A stretch of 64,000 nt of DNA from Flavobacteriales bacterium UBA2306 (GTDB taxonomy: Bacteria > Bacteroidota > Bacteroidia > Flavobacteriales > Weeksellaceae). The stretch spans positions 493,709 through 557,708 of the forward strand of contig DDVS01000004.1 of NCBI GenBank assembly GCA_002345565.1. The letters run 5' to 3'. The position numbers and the translations under genes are program-made. The notes beneath the pieces were generated by a model, which saw nothing but the letters and a program-made list of their open reading frames with translations, ran no database searches and had not been told where the DNA came from. Below are positions 41,918-49,779 of the stretch, in pieces; positions within the stretch are counted from its first letter, which is position 1; each line of letters starts with the position of its first letter.

Positions 41918-43999
41918 ATGGAAATAATCCAAAAGCATTTTTTAAACAAAGAAACTAGCCTGACTGATTTACTGAAATCAGCTTATCGCCTGATGTTTAC
42001 GGCAAAAACAATGACCGATTTGTTCGAGCAGGAAAAAAAGATCACTTCAAAATACGTTCACGCCACTTCTCGGGGACACGAAGCAATTCAGTTGGCTTTG
42101 GGAATGCAATTGTTGCCACAAGATTTTGTGAGTCCTTATTATAGAGATGATTCGATTTTGTTGGGCGCTGGAATTACACCTTACGAATTGATGCTTCAGC
42201 TTTTAGCAAAGAAAGACGATCCATTTTCCGGAGGAAGAACATATTATGCACATCCAAGTTTACGAAGAGATGATTTTCCAAAAATGATTCATCAAAGTTC
42301 TGGAACAGGAATGCAGGCAATTCCAACAACCGGAATTGCAATGGGAATGAAGTATAAGGAAGAGATCGGAATTGATGATAATCTTGATGAAAAGCCAATC
42401 GCAGTTTGTTCACTCGGCGATGCAAGCTGTACAGAAGGCGAAGTTTCTGAAGCGTTTCAAATGGCAGCCTTGAAACAATTGCCGATTCTTTATCTAGTTC
42501 AGGATAACGAATGGGATATTTCTGCCAACGCCAAAGAAATCCGTGCACAGGATATTACAGAATATATGCAAGGTTTCAATGGCATCGAAACCAGAACAAT
42601 TGACGGAACTGATTTTATCAAATCTTACGAAACCGTAAAAGAATGCATCAGAATCATCCGTGAAGAACGCCGACCAATGCTCATTCACGCGAAAGTTCCG
42701 TTGCTCAATCATCATACTTCCGGCGTACGAAAAGAATGGTATCGCGATGATTTGGAAGAATGCGCGAAAAATGACCCATTGATAAAACTTAGAAATAAAC
42801 TTTCAGAATTCAGCATAGAAGATTCAGAAGTTGAAACCATAGAAAAAGAAGTTCAGGATTTGGTAAGAACTGATTTTGAAAATGCAATTTTAGCAGAAGA
42901 CCCAAAACCTGAAGATGCTTACAAACACGATTTTGCACCAACGCTAATCACCGAAGAAAAAGGAGAGCGTTCTCCAAATGGAAAAATTCCGACGGTAATG
43001 GTAGATTGTGCATTATTCGCCATCAGAGAATTGATGCAGAAACATCCGGAAGCTTTATTATATGGACAAGATGTTGGTCTTAGATTAGGAGGTGTTTTCC
43101 GTGAAGCGATTACTTTAGCGGCTCAATTCGGAGAGAAACGAGTTTTCAATACGCCGATTCAAGAAGCATTTATCGTTGGCTCAACCGTCGGAATGAGTGC
43201 GGTTGGATTGAAACCAATTGTGGAAGTTCAATTCGCAGATTACATTTGGCCTGGCCTGAATCAATTGTTCACGGAAGTTTCCAGAAGTTATTATTTGTCT
43301 AATGGGAAATGGCCGATTTCGATGATTCTCCGAGTTCCGATTGGCGCTTATGGAAGTGGCGGACCTTATCATTCTAGTTCGGTGGAAAGTGTTTTATGTA
43401 ATATTAAAGGAATCAAAATCGCTTATCCTTCAACAGGTGCAGATTTGAAAGGTTTGATGAAAGCCGCTTTTTACGACCCGAATCCGGTTGTAATGCTGGA
43501 ACATAAAGGTCTTTATTGGTCAAAAATCGAAGGAACCGAAGCCGCAAAAACCATTGAACCGGACGAAGATTACGTTATCCCGTTTGGAAAAGCAAGAGAA
43601 GTTTTACTCTGTGATAATCAAAAAGATAAACCGACTTTAACAATCATTACCTATGGAATGGGCGTTTATTGGGCTTCAAATGCAGCGAAAGAATTTGATA
43701 ATCAAATCGAAATTATAGATTTAAGAACTCTTGCACCTTTGGATGAAAACCGAGTTTTCGAAAGTGTGAAAAAACATAACCGATGCATTGTTTTGACAGA
43801 AGAGCCTGTGAATAACAGTTTTGCACAAAGTTTGGCTGCAAGAATCAATGAAAATTGTTTCAGACATCTGGATGCTCCGATAAAAGTAGTTGGAGCAAAG
43901 AATCTTCCTGCAATTCCCATTAATTCTGAATTGGAAAAAGAAATGCTGCCGAACACAGAAAAATTAATTAAAGAAATAGAACAATTGTTGAAATATTAG
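41918..43999 (+). CDS. Fused 2-oxoacid dehydrogenase E1 alpha/beta
   Basis: 693 residues from the ATG at 41918. The N-terminal E1 alpha half has TPP-binding GDASCTEGEVSEAF to DNEW; the C-terminal E1 beta half starts near residue 350 (IPTVMVDCALFAIRELM) with GQDVGLRLGGVFR, PIQEAFIVG and EVQFADYIWPGLNQL. Such fusions act with E2/E3 as branched-chain or related 2-oxoacid dehydrogenases, making acyl-CoA. Neither E2 nor E3 is nearby. It heads the phenylacetate locus under a promoter with a likely operator, so a link to aromatic or amino acid breakdown is inferred. Confidence 0.88.
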   Translation: MEIIQKHFLNKETSLTDLLKSAYRLMFTAKTMTDLFEQEKKITSKYVHATSRGHEAIQLALGMQLLPQDFVSPYYRDDSILLGAGITPYELMLQLLAKKDDPFSGGRTYYAHPSLRRDDFPKMIHQSSGTGMQAIPTTGIAMGMKYKEEIGIDDNLDEKPIAVCSLGDASCTEGEVSEAFQMAALKQLPILYLVQDNEWDISANAKEIRAQDITEYMQGFNGIETRTIDGTDFIKSYETVKECIRIIREERRPMLIHAKVPLLNHHTSGVRKEWYRDDLEECAKNDPLIKLRNKLSEFSIEDSEVETIEKEVQDLVRTDFENAILAEDPKPEDAYKHDFAPTLITEEKGERSPNGKIPTVMVDCALFAIRELMQKHPEALLYGQDVGLRLGGVFREAITLAAQFGEKRVFNTPIQEAFIVGSTVGMSAVGLKPIVEVQFADYIWPGLNQLFTEVSRSYYLSNGKWPISMILRVPIGAYGSGGPYHSSSVESVLCNIKGIKIAYPSTGADLKGLMKAAFYDPNPVVMLEHKGLYWSKIEGTEAAKTIEPDEDYVIPFGKAREVLLCDNQKDKPTLTIITYGMGVYWASNAAKEFDNQIEIIDLRTLAPLDENRVFESVKKHNRCIVLTEEPVNNSFAQSLAARINENCFRHLDAPIKVVGAKNLPAIPINSELEKEMLPNTEKLIKEIEQLLKY

Positions 44000-44056
44000 T
44001 TGATAGTTTTTGGTTGACAGTTGAGAGATTCATCAATTGTAAAAAATCAAATCTTA

Positions 44057-44135
44057 GCTGAGCGTTAGCGCCTTTGCGAACCTTAAAAATATTTTCAATA
44101 ATGAAGAAAAAATCTTTGCGGACTTTGCGTTCAAA
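44057..44135 (+). repeat. paa-locus intergenic repeat, copy A
   Basis: Pattern GCTGAG..TTAGCGCCTTTGCGAAC then, about 30 nt on, AATCTTTGCGGACTTTGCGTT. It ends 18 nt before the tetR ATG. Copies B (44770), C (46559) and D (49698) share both blocks. Confidence 0.75.
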
Positions 44136-44152
44136 AAATAAGATTATTTAAA

Positions 44153-44752
44153 ATGGAATTAGATTTAACCACAGATAAAAAAATCAAAATCAATAAAAAA
44201 GAATTGATTTTGGAAGAAGCCGCAAAACTCTTCAAAGAGAAAGGTTTTGGCGGAACCAGTATGCGCGACCTTGCGGAAAAAGTGGGAATGGAAGCTGCAA
44301 GTATGTATAATCATATTAAATCCAAAGATGAAATTCTGGAATTGATATGTTTCAAAATTGCCAATCAATATATTTCGCAACTTCAGGAAATCGAAAATAC
44401 GAACCAAAATTTTCAGGAAAAACTGAGAGCAATTATAGGACTTCACGTTCAGTTGATTATTGAAGATGCAGCCTCGGTTTCTGTAGCGAATAACGATTGG
44501 AAATATCTTTCGGAAGAAAAGAAAAATCAATACAAGCAAATCAGAAAATCCTACGAAAAAAGCTTTGCAAACATCATAGAACAGGGAATGGAAAACGGAG
44601 AATTCAAAAAAATGAATGTTTCTGTAGCACTTTTCACGATGTTATCTTCTTTAAGGTGGATTGAACTTTGGTACAAACCAAGCCGCGAAATCACACCGCA
44701 GGAATTGGAAGAAGATTTGAAAACCTTGCTAATGAATGGTTTGAATAATTAG
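44153..44752 (+). CDS. TetR/AcrR-family regulator, probably of the phenylacetate genes
   Basis: 199 residues. The N-terminal HTH (about 14-60) contains AAKLFKEKGFGGTSMRDLAE, then KVGMEAASMYNHIKSKDEIL; the C-terminal ligand-binding domain is helical. TetR regulators of phenylacetate genes respond to phenylacetyl-CoA in several groups. The location between the E1 gene and paaE, and the inverted repeat at 41819-41836, fit a local repressor. The ligand is not shown by sequence. Confidence 0.88.
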   Translation: MELDLTTDKKIKINKKELILEEAAKLFKEKGFGGTSMRDLAEKVGMEAASMYNHIKSKDEILELICFKIANQYISQLQEIENTNQNFQEKLRAIIGLHVQLIIEDAASVSVANNDWKYLSEEKKNQYKQIRKSYEKSFANIIEQGMENGEFKKMNVSVALFTMLSSLRWIELWYKPSREITPQELEEDLKTLLMNGLNN

Positions 44753-44769
44753 ATTGAATATTAACCTTT

Positions 44770-44845
44770 GCTAAGTTTTACGCCTTTGTGAACCTTAAAC
44801 TATTTTCAATAATTTTAAAAAAATCTTTGTGCACTTTGTGTTCAA
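44770..44845 (+). repeat. paa-locus intergenic repeat, copy B
   Basis: GCTAAGTTTTACGCCTTTGT followed by GAACC, an AT spacer, and AATCTTTGTGCACTTTGTGT. It ends 14 nt before the paaE ATG. It is the most diverged copy (G to A changes). Confidence 0.72.
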
Positions 44846-44858
44846 ATAATAAATAAGA

Positions 44859-45941
44859 ATGTCAACAACATTTCATCCATTACGAGTAAAAAAAGTCAAG
44901 AAAGAAACACCCGATTGTGTTTCGGTGAGTTTTGATGTTCCTGCAGAATTATCGGAACAATTCAAATTCACGCAAGGACAATACTTGACATTCAGACAAA
45001 TGAATGGCGAGCAGGAATTCCGTCGTTCTTATTCGATTTGCGCAAGTCCGTGCGAAGGCGAATTAAAAGTCGCTGTGAAAAAAGTTCCCGAAGGATTGTT
45101 CTCTTCTTTTATGAACGAAAACCTGAAAGAAGGCGACATTCTGGAAGTAATGCCTCCGATGGGAAAATTCTACACAGAACTTAATCCTGAAAATAAAAAA
45201 ACTTATGTAGCTTTTGCTGCAGGAAGCGGAATTACGCCGATTATTTCGATTATCAAATCTGTTTTAAAAAATGAACCGCAAAGTCAGTTCATTCTGATTT
45301 ACGGAAACAAAAATAAAGGAACGATTATTTTCAAAGAAGAAATTGAAGCTTTGAAAAACCGTTTTATGGAACGATTGAGTATTTATCACATTCTCAGCCG
45401 AGAGGTTGGCGATGCAGATTTATTGAGCGGAAGAATCAATTCCGAAAAAACTGAGTCTTTTATCAAGAATATCATTCCGGCAGAAAAAATCGATGAGGTT
45501 TTCCTTTGCGGACCGGAGGAAATGATTCTAAGTGTGAGAGATACTTTAATCCAATCAGGAGTTGAAGCTAAGAAAATTCATTTCGAATTATTCTTCAGTG
45601 CGGCTTCGGCGGAAAAGAAAAAAGAACACGAGCTGGCAGTTAATAAATCCGATGATGACTTTAGTAAAGTCACAGTAAAATTAGATGCAACAGCTTTGAA
45701 ATTGGATTTGGCTTATCACGGACCAACGATTTTGGATGCCGCTTTACAAAACGGAGCAGATTTGCCTTACGCTTGCAAAGGTGGAGTTTGTGCGACGTGC
45801 AAATGTAAATTAGAGAAAGGCGAAGTAGAAATGGACATCAATTATTCCTTGGAACCGGACGAGATAGCAGCAGGGTTTATTTTGTCTTGTCAAGCGCATC
45901 CACGTTCGGAAGAAGTAATTGTGAATTTTGATATTAAATAG
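44859..45941 (+). CDS. paaE: 1,2-phenylacetyl-CoA epoxidase reductase subunit PaaE
   Basis: 360 residues. FAD domain with RRSYSICASP, NAD domain with AAGSGITPIISIIKS and FLCGPEEMI, and a C-terminal plant-type [2Fe-2S] ferredoxin with CKGGVCATCKCK and a last Cys in LSCQ. It passes electrons from NAD(P)H to the PaaAC oxygenase. It is separated here from paaABCD by an unrelated small gene and precedes them, unlike the E. coli order. Confidence 0.93.
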   Translation: MSTTFHPLRVKKVKKETPDCVSVSFDVPAELSEQFKFTQGQYLTFRQMNGEQEFRRSYSICASPCEGELKVAVKKVPEGLFSSFMNENLKEGDILEVMPPMGKFYTELNPENKKTYVAFAAGSGITPIISIIKSVLKNEPQSQFILIYGNKNKGTIIFKEEIEALKNRFMERLSIYHILSREVGDADLLSGRINSEKTESFIKNIIPAEKIDEVFLCGPEEMILSVRDTLIQSGVEAKKIHFELFFSAASAEKKKEHELAVNKSDDDFSKVTVKLDATALKLDLAYHGPTILDAALQNGADLPYACKGGVCATCKCKLEKGEVEMDINYSLEPDEIAAGFILSCQAHPRSEEVIVNFDIK

Positions 45942-45957
45942 AATTGAAAATTAAGCA

Positions 45958-46542
45958 ATGAAGAAAATTGTCATAATTTCTATAGGAGCTTTGATATTTA
46001 TTCTAATTGGTGTATTTGCTTTTCAAAGATATTATTTTAGTGAAGAGAAAATTAGAGAAAGACAAGTTGAAACTTGGAATGAAAGAGTAAATGAGTTTAA
46101 AAATTCTAAATCGGGAAAGATTGATTTGACAAATGAAATCAATTTGAGATGGACAGTAAAAGATTTTAGTTCTGAAAATCATAAGATAGAATATTGTGAA
46201 AATCAAGATGCAAAGTATATCTGCAAAATTGATAATAATGATTGGTATGGTTCTGATTTCAAAATGGATTTACCAAAAAATGAATTAAAAAGTTTAACAA
46301 TTTATGTTGATGACAAATATATTAAACTTGATGTGTCGCAAATGTTCAATCCCAACAATAGTGGAGAGTTAGATAAAAATCAATTTAAAATTAAAAAAGA
46401 AAAAGACTTTTATATTTTATATGGATTCTTTTCTGACGGTGCAGGAACTTATACCACAAGTTGGAAAATTAAAAATGGAAAGTCCGAAAGAAATAAAATT
46501 TCGAATGATGAAGAAGATTTCAAATGGCAGAATGAAAAATAG
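45958..46542 (+). CDS. Hypothetical membrane-anchored protein inserted in the paa locus
   Basis: 194 residues. One N-terminal membrane helix (KIVIISIGALIFILIGVFAF) is followed by a polar Lys/Asn-rich domain (WNERVNEFKNSKSGKIDL, ILYGFFSDGAGTYTTSW). I do not recognise it. It has no link to phenylacetate enzymes, is clearly more AT-rich than paaE and paaA, and lies 16 nt after paaE, so it looks like an insertion that left the operon order intact. Confidence 0.7.
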   Translation: MKKIVIISIGALIFILIGVFAFQRYYFSEEKIRERQVETWNERVNEFKNSKSGKIDLTNEINLRWTVKDFSSENHKIEYCENQDAKYICKIDNNDWYGSDFKMDLPKNELKSLTIYVDDKYIKLDVSQMFNPNNSGELDKNQFKIKKEKDFYILYGFFSDGAGTYTTSWKIKNGKSERNKISNDEEDFKWQNEK

Positions 46543-46558
46543 AATTTTAAAATCCTTC

Positions 46559-46629
46559 GCTGAGTTTACGCCTTTGCGAACTTAAAACATTTAATATTTA
46601 AAAAAACTTTGCACTCTTTGCGTTTAAAT
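46559..46629 (+). repeat. paa-locus intergenic repeat, copy C
   Basis: GCTGAGTTTACGCCTTTGCG followed by AACTTAAAA, an AT spacer and ACTTTGCACTCTTTGCGTTT. It ends 25 nt before the paaA ATG. Confidence 0.75.
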
Positions 46630-46653
46630 AAAATTCCATTAAACAAAAACATT

Positions 46654-47613
46654 ATGGAAACAACAGAAATCAATTTAGAAGAACATTTTCAGAATAAAAT
46701 AGACAGCGAAATCCGTATCGAGCCAAAAGACTGGATGCCTGATGCGTACAGAAAAACTTTAGTTCGCCAGATTTCTCAGCACGCCCATTCCGAGATTGTC
46801 GGGATGCTGCCGGAAGCGAACTGGATTACGCGCGCACCAACTTTAAACCGAAAGAAAATCCTGTTGGCAAAAGTTCAGGATGAAGCCGGACACGGACTTT
46901 ATCTCTATTGTGCTGCTGAAACTTTGGGAGTTACGAGAGATGAAACGATTAACGATTTACATTCCGGAAAAGCTAAATATTCCAGCATTTTCAATTATCC
47001 AACTTTGACTTGGGCAGATATGGGCGCAATCGGCTGGCTGGTTGACGGCGCAGCAATTCTGAATCAGGTTCCACTTTGCAGAGCGTCTTATGGACCCTAT
47101 GCTAGAGCAATGGTTAGGATTTGTAAAGAAGAAAGTTTCCACCAGAGACAAGGTTACGAACTGATGATGAAACTCGCACAAGGTTCGCCGGAGCAAAAAG
47201 CAATGGCTCAGGATGCGTTCAACCGTTGGTGGTGGCCGACTTTGATGATGTTCGGACCAAAAGATGCAGACTCCGGAAATACAGAATTATCAATGAAATG
47301 GCGAATCAAACGCTTTACCAATGACGAGTTGAGACAGCGTTTTGTAGATGTTTCCATTCCTCAGGCAGAATATCTTGGCTTGACTATTCCAGACCCGGAT
47401 TTGAAATTCAATGAAGAAACCGGACATTACGAATTCGGAGAAATCGATTGGGATGAGTTTTGGAAAGTGGTGAAAGGTAACGGACTTTGCAACAAAGAAA
47501 GAATCGAAACCCGCAAAAAAGCCTTCGATGACGGCGCTTGGGTAAGAGAGGCCGCCACTGCTTATCACGAGAAAAGAAAATTAAGAGAAGAACAAAACAG
47601 AAAAACAGTCTAA
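46654..47613 (+). CDS. paaA: 1,2-phenylacetyl-CoA epoxidase subunit PaaA
   Basis: 319 residues from the ATG at 46654; the 15 residues encoded upstream overlap the repeat and are not protein-like. It is the catalytic di-iron ferritin-like subunit, with ligand motifs AKVQDEAGHGLYLYCAAE and CKEESFHQRQGYELMM. It forms the ring 1,2-epoxide of phenylacetyl-CoA with PaaC, PaaB and the reductase PaaE. First of paaABCD. Confidence 0.95.
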   Translation: METTEINLEEHFQNKIDSEIRIEPKDWMPDAYRKTLVRQISQHAHSEIVGMLPEANWITRAPTLNRKKILLAKVQDEAGHGLYLYCAAETLGVTRDETINDLHSGKAKYSSIFNYPTLTWADMGAIGWLVDGAAILNQVPLCRASYGPYARAMVRICKEESFHQRQGYELMMKLAQGSPEQKAMAQDAFNRWWWPTLMMFGPKDADSGNTELSMKWRIKRFTNDELRQRFVDVSIPQAEYLGLTIPDPDLKFNEETGHYEFGEIDWDEFWKVVKGNGLCNKERIETRKKAFDDGAWVREAATAYHEKRKLREEQNRKTV

Positions 47614-47623
47614 TCTTTTGTAA

Positions 47624-47738
47624 CGCAAAGGCGCAAGTGCTGTGACAAATTAATGTTATAAGTCGCAAAACTTAATTTGAAGTTTATAGTTTGCGACTTA
47701 AAACAGAATCAAAAAAGAAAAAAAATTGTGCCTTTGCG
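47624..47738 (+). repeat. Nested palindromic element between paaA and paaB
   Basis: Outer arms CGCAAAGGCGCAA (47624-47636)/TTGTGCCTTTGCG (47726-47738) match at 12 of 13. An inner perfect 11-bp stem TAAGTCGCAAA (47659-47669)/TTTGCGACTTA (47690-47700) lies between. The CGCCTTTGCG core is shared with copies A-D. Confidence 0.75.
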
Positions 47739-47812
47739 ATAAAATCAACAATAAAAAACAGATAGATTAAAGTCTATTACCTCTAATCTATCCGTCTCTA
47801 ATCTGAAATATT

Positions 47813-48100
47813 ATGCAAAATACAGAATGGCCACTTTACGAGGTTTTTATCAGAAGCAGACAAGGTCTCGACCATAAGCACGTCGGCAGTCTTCACGCTG
47901 CTGATGCAGAAATGGCAATACAAAATGCACGTGACGTTTACACGAGAAGGATGGAAGGTGTCAGCATTTGGGTTGTAGAATCCAAGCATATCCACGCTAC
48001 CAATCCCGATGATTCCGAGGCATTTTATGAGCCTTCGGAAGACAAAGTTTACCGTCATCCAACGTTTTACCACGTTCCGGAAGAAGTGAAAAATATGTAA
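47813..48100 (+). CDS. paaB: 1,2-phenylacetyl-CoA epoxidase subunit PaaB
   Basis: 95 residues, the normal length. It starts NTEWPLYEVFIRSRQGLDHKHVG-like with the family's WPLYEVFIR and HVGSLHAADAEMA. PaaB bridges PaaAC dimers in the epoxidase complex. It lies after a 200-nt gap holding the palindromic element at 47624-47738. Confidence 0.95.
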   Translation: MQNTEWPLYEVFIRSRQGLDHKHVGSLHAADAEMAIQNARDVYTRRMEGVSIWVVESKHIHATNPDDSEAFYEPSEDKVYRHPTFYHVPEEVKNM

Positions 48101-48113
48101 TATGATTTTTATG

Positions 48114-48181
48114 GCAGCTTAATCCGCCTTCCGCTCCCGCTATCCGCCTTTGGCGGATGAGCTCCGCTCAAGTCGGGCTGC
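48114..48181 (+). repeat. GC-rich palindromic element before paaC
   Basis: Outer GCAGC (48114-48118)/GCTGC (48177-48181) and an inner 7-bp hairpin ATCCGCC (48142-48148)/GGCGGAT (48152-48158). The C/G-rich make-up (CCGCTCCCGC, GAGCTCCGCTCAAG) differs strongly from the surroundings and matches a repeat type I know from Flavobacterium/Chryseobacterium gaps. Confidence 0.8.
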
Positions 48182-48215
48182 TGTAATTCAACGTTTAAAA
48201 AGAGCGTTATTAAAA

Positions 48216-48980
48216 ATGGAAAACAATCAAAACAACTGGCTCAATTATATTCTGCATCTTGCAGACACAAGCCTGATTCTCGGACAGCGTCTTTGCGAAT
48301 GGTGCGGAAAAGGCCCGGTTCTGGAGCAGGATATTGCAATGTCTAATATTGCTTTGGATTTGTTGGGAGAATCTTCCAACTATTATCAATATGCAGCAGA
48401 AATTCAGAATGAAGGAAAAACGGAAGACGATTTGGCTTTCCTGAGAAATGAACGAGAATTTAAGAATTTACTTTTAGTTGAAAGAGAAAACGGACATTTT
48501 GGAGACACCATTGCAAGACAATTTTTCTTCGATGCCTATCATCATCTTTTATTGACTGAACTTAAACATCATTCCGATTTGAAACTCGCTTCCATTGCCG
48601 AAAAATCTCTGAAAGAAGTCACTTATCATTTAAAATGGAGTAGCGAATGGATGATTCGTTTAGGCGATGGAACAGAAGAAAGCCATAACAAAATTCAAAA
48701 ATCAGTTGAAAGTATTATTGATTTCACAGATGAGATGTTTATTCCAACCAACTGGGAATTAGAATTAATTGAACAAAATATGATTCCAGATATCAGAACT
48801 TTCCGAACAAAATGGGAAGCCAAAGTTCTTGAAATCCTGAATGAAGCAACTTTGTCCGTTGATTTCTCAAAATCAAGACAGTTAACTGGCGGAAAAGATG
48901 GAAAACACACCGAGAAAATGGGTTACATCTTAGCAGAAATGCAAATGATGCAACGCACTTATCCTAATATGGAATGGTAG
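48216..48980 (+). CDS. paaC: 1,2-phenylacetyl-CoA epoxidase subunit PaaC
   Basis: 254 residues from the ATG at 48216 (ENNQNNWLNYILHLADTSLI). A longer in-frame reading from TTG at 48150 would include the palindromic element and is rejected. It is the non-catalytic ferritin-like partner of PaaA, with RENGHFGDTIARQFFFDAYH and the conserved GKDGKHTEKMGYILAEMQ near the end. Confidence 0.94.
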   Translation: MENNQNNWLNYILHLADTSLILGQRLCEWCGKGPVLEQDIAMSNIALDLLGESSNYYQYAAEIQNEGKTEDDLAFLRNEREFKNLLLVERENGHFGDTIARQFFFDAYHHLLLTELKHHSDLKLASIAEKSLKEVTYHLKWSSEWMIRLGDGTEESHNKIQKSVESIIDFTDEMFIPTNWELELIEQNMIPDIRTFRTKWEAKVLEILNEATLSVDFSKSRQLTGGKDGKHTEKMGYILAEMQMMQRTYPNMEW

Positions 48981-49009
48981 AAATTAATATTAAAAATCTG
49001 ATTAAAAGT

Positions 49010-49083
49010 CTTCGACAAGCTCAGACTGACACGTTTTAATTGAAATGGTTAGTATCAGAGATGTCACACTGAGCTTGTCGAAG
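49010..49083 (+). repeat. Inverted repeat CTTCGACAAGCTCAG...CTGAGCTTGTCGAAG
   Basis: 22-bp arms (49010-49031 and 49062-49083) match at 20 positions with a 30-nt centre. This is a common flavobacterial intergenic palindrome. It sits between paaC and paaD. Confidence 0.85.
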
Positions 49084-49148
49084 TGTCTTGTCGACTTTTA
49101 AAGAATATAATTGTAAATAAATTTTGCGTTTTTGCGATAAAAACAAAA

Positions 49149-49634
49149 ATGACAGTCATAGAAGAACATATCTGGAAAATATTAGAAGAAATTCCAGACC
49201 CGGAAATTCCCGTTCTCAATCTTTTGGATTTGGGAATAATCCGTGATGTGATTCTCAATGAAGACGAAATCGAAATTGTGGTAACGCCAACTTATTCCGG
49301 TTGTCCTGCAACATCGATGATTAATATGGCGATTAAAATGAAACTGATTGAAAAAGGTTTCAATAATATTAAATTGACCAATCGATTAAGTCCGGCTTGG
49401 ACCACCGATTGGATGACGGAAGAAGGAAAACAAAAACTGAAAGCTTATGGCATTGCACCGCCTGTTTATTCAAAAAATAATGACGAATTATTTTCAAAAA
49501 TGGATGAGGTCGAATGTCCGCTTTGTGGCTCAAAACACACCCATTTGGTAAGTCAGTTTGGTTCTACAGCTTGCAAAGCATTGTATCAATGCGATGACTG
49601 TAAGGAACCTTTTGATTATTTTAAATGTCATTAA
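49149..49634 (+). CDS. paaD: PaaD, phenylacetate epoxidase maturation factor
   Basis: 161 residues from the ATG at 49149 (TVIEEHIWKILEEIPDPEIP). MIP18/DUF59-like domain with DPEIPVLNLLDLGIIRDV and YSGCPATSMINM, then a C-terminal four-Cys-pair zinc ribbon (CPLCGSKHTH, CKALYQCDDCKEPFDYFKC). It helps assemble the Fe-S/iron centres of the epoxidase. The earlier start at 49083 runs into the palindrome and is rejected. Confidence 0.92.
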   Translation: MTVIEEHIWKILEEIPDPEIPVLNLLDLGIIRDVILNEDEIEIVVTPTYSGCPATSMINMAIKMKLIEKGFNNIKLTNRLSPAWTTDWMTEEGKQKLKAYGIAPPVYSKNNDELFSKMDEVECPLCGSKHTHLVSQFGSTACKALYQCDDCKEPFDYFKCH

Positions 49635-49697
49635 TTTGGTAGATGGTTATTAGTTGACAGTCGTTTGATTTAGACTAAAACAAATAAATATTTCTTC

Positions 49698-49770
49698 GCT
49701 GAGTGCTAACGCCTTTGCGAACTTAAAAACAGTTTGTCGTAAAAAAATCTTTGCGCTCTTTGCGTTAAAA
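49698..49770 (+). repeat. paa-locus intergenic repeat, copy D
   Basis: GCTGAGTGCTAACGCCTTTG followed by CGAACTTAAAA, a spacer and AATCTTTGCGCTCTTTGCGT. It ends 9 nt before the paaH ATG. Confidence 0.75.
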
Positions 49771-49779
49771 TATTAGAAA

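Noticed and set aside
48150..48215. N-terminal extension of PaaC
   Set aside because: Encoded by the GC-rich palindromic element and starting at a TTG inside its hairpin; the ATG at 48216 gives the normal PaaC start.
49083..49148. N-terminal extension of PaaD
   Set aside because: Starts at the end of the CTTCGACAAG palindrome; MTVIEEHIW at 49149 is the expected start.
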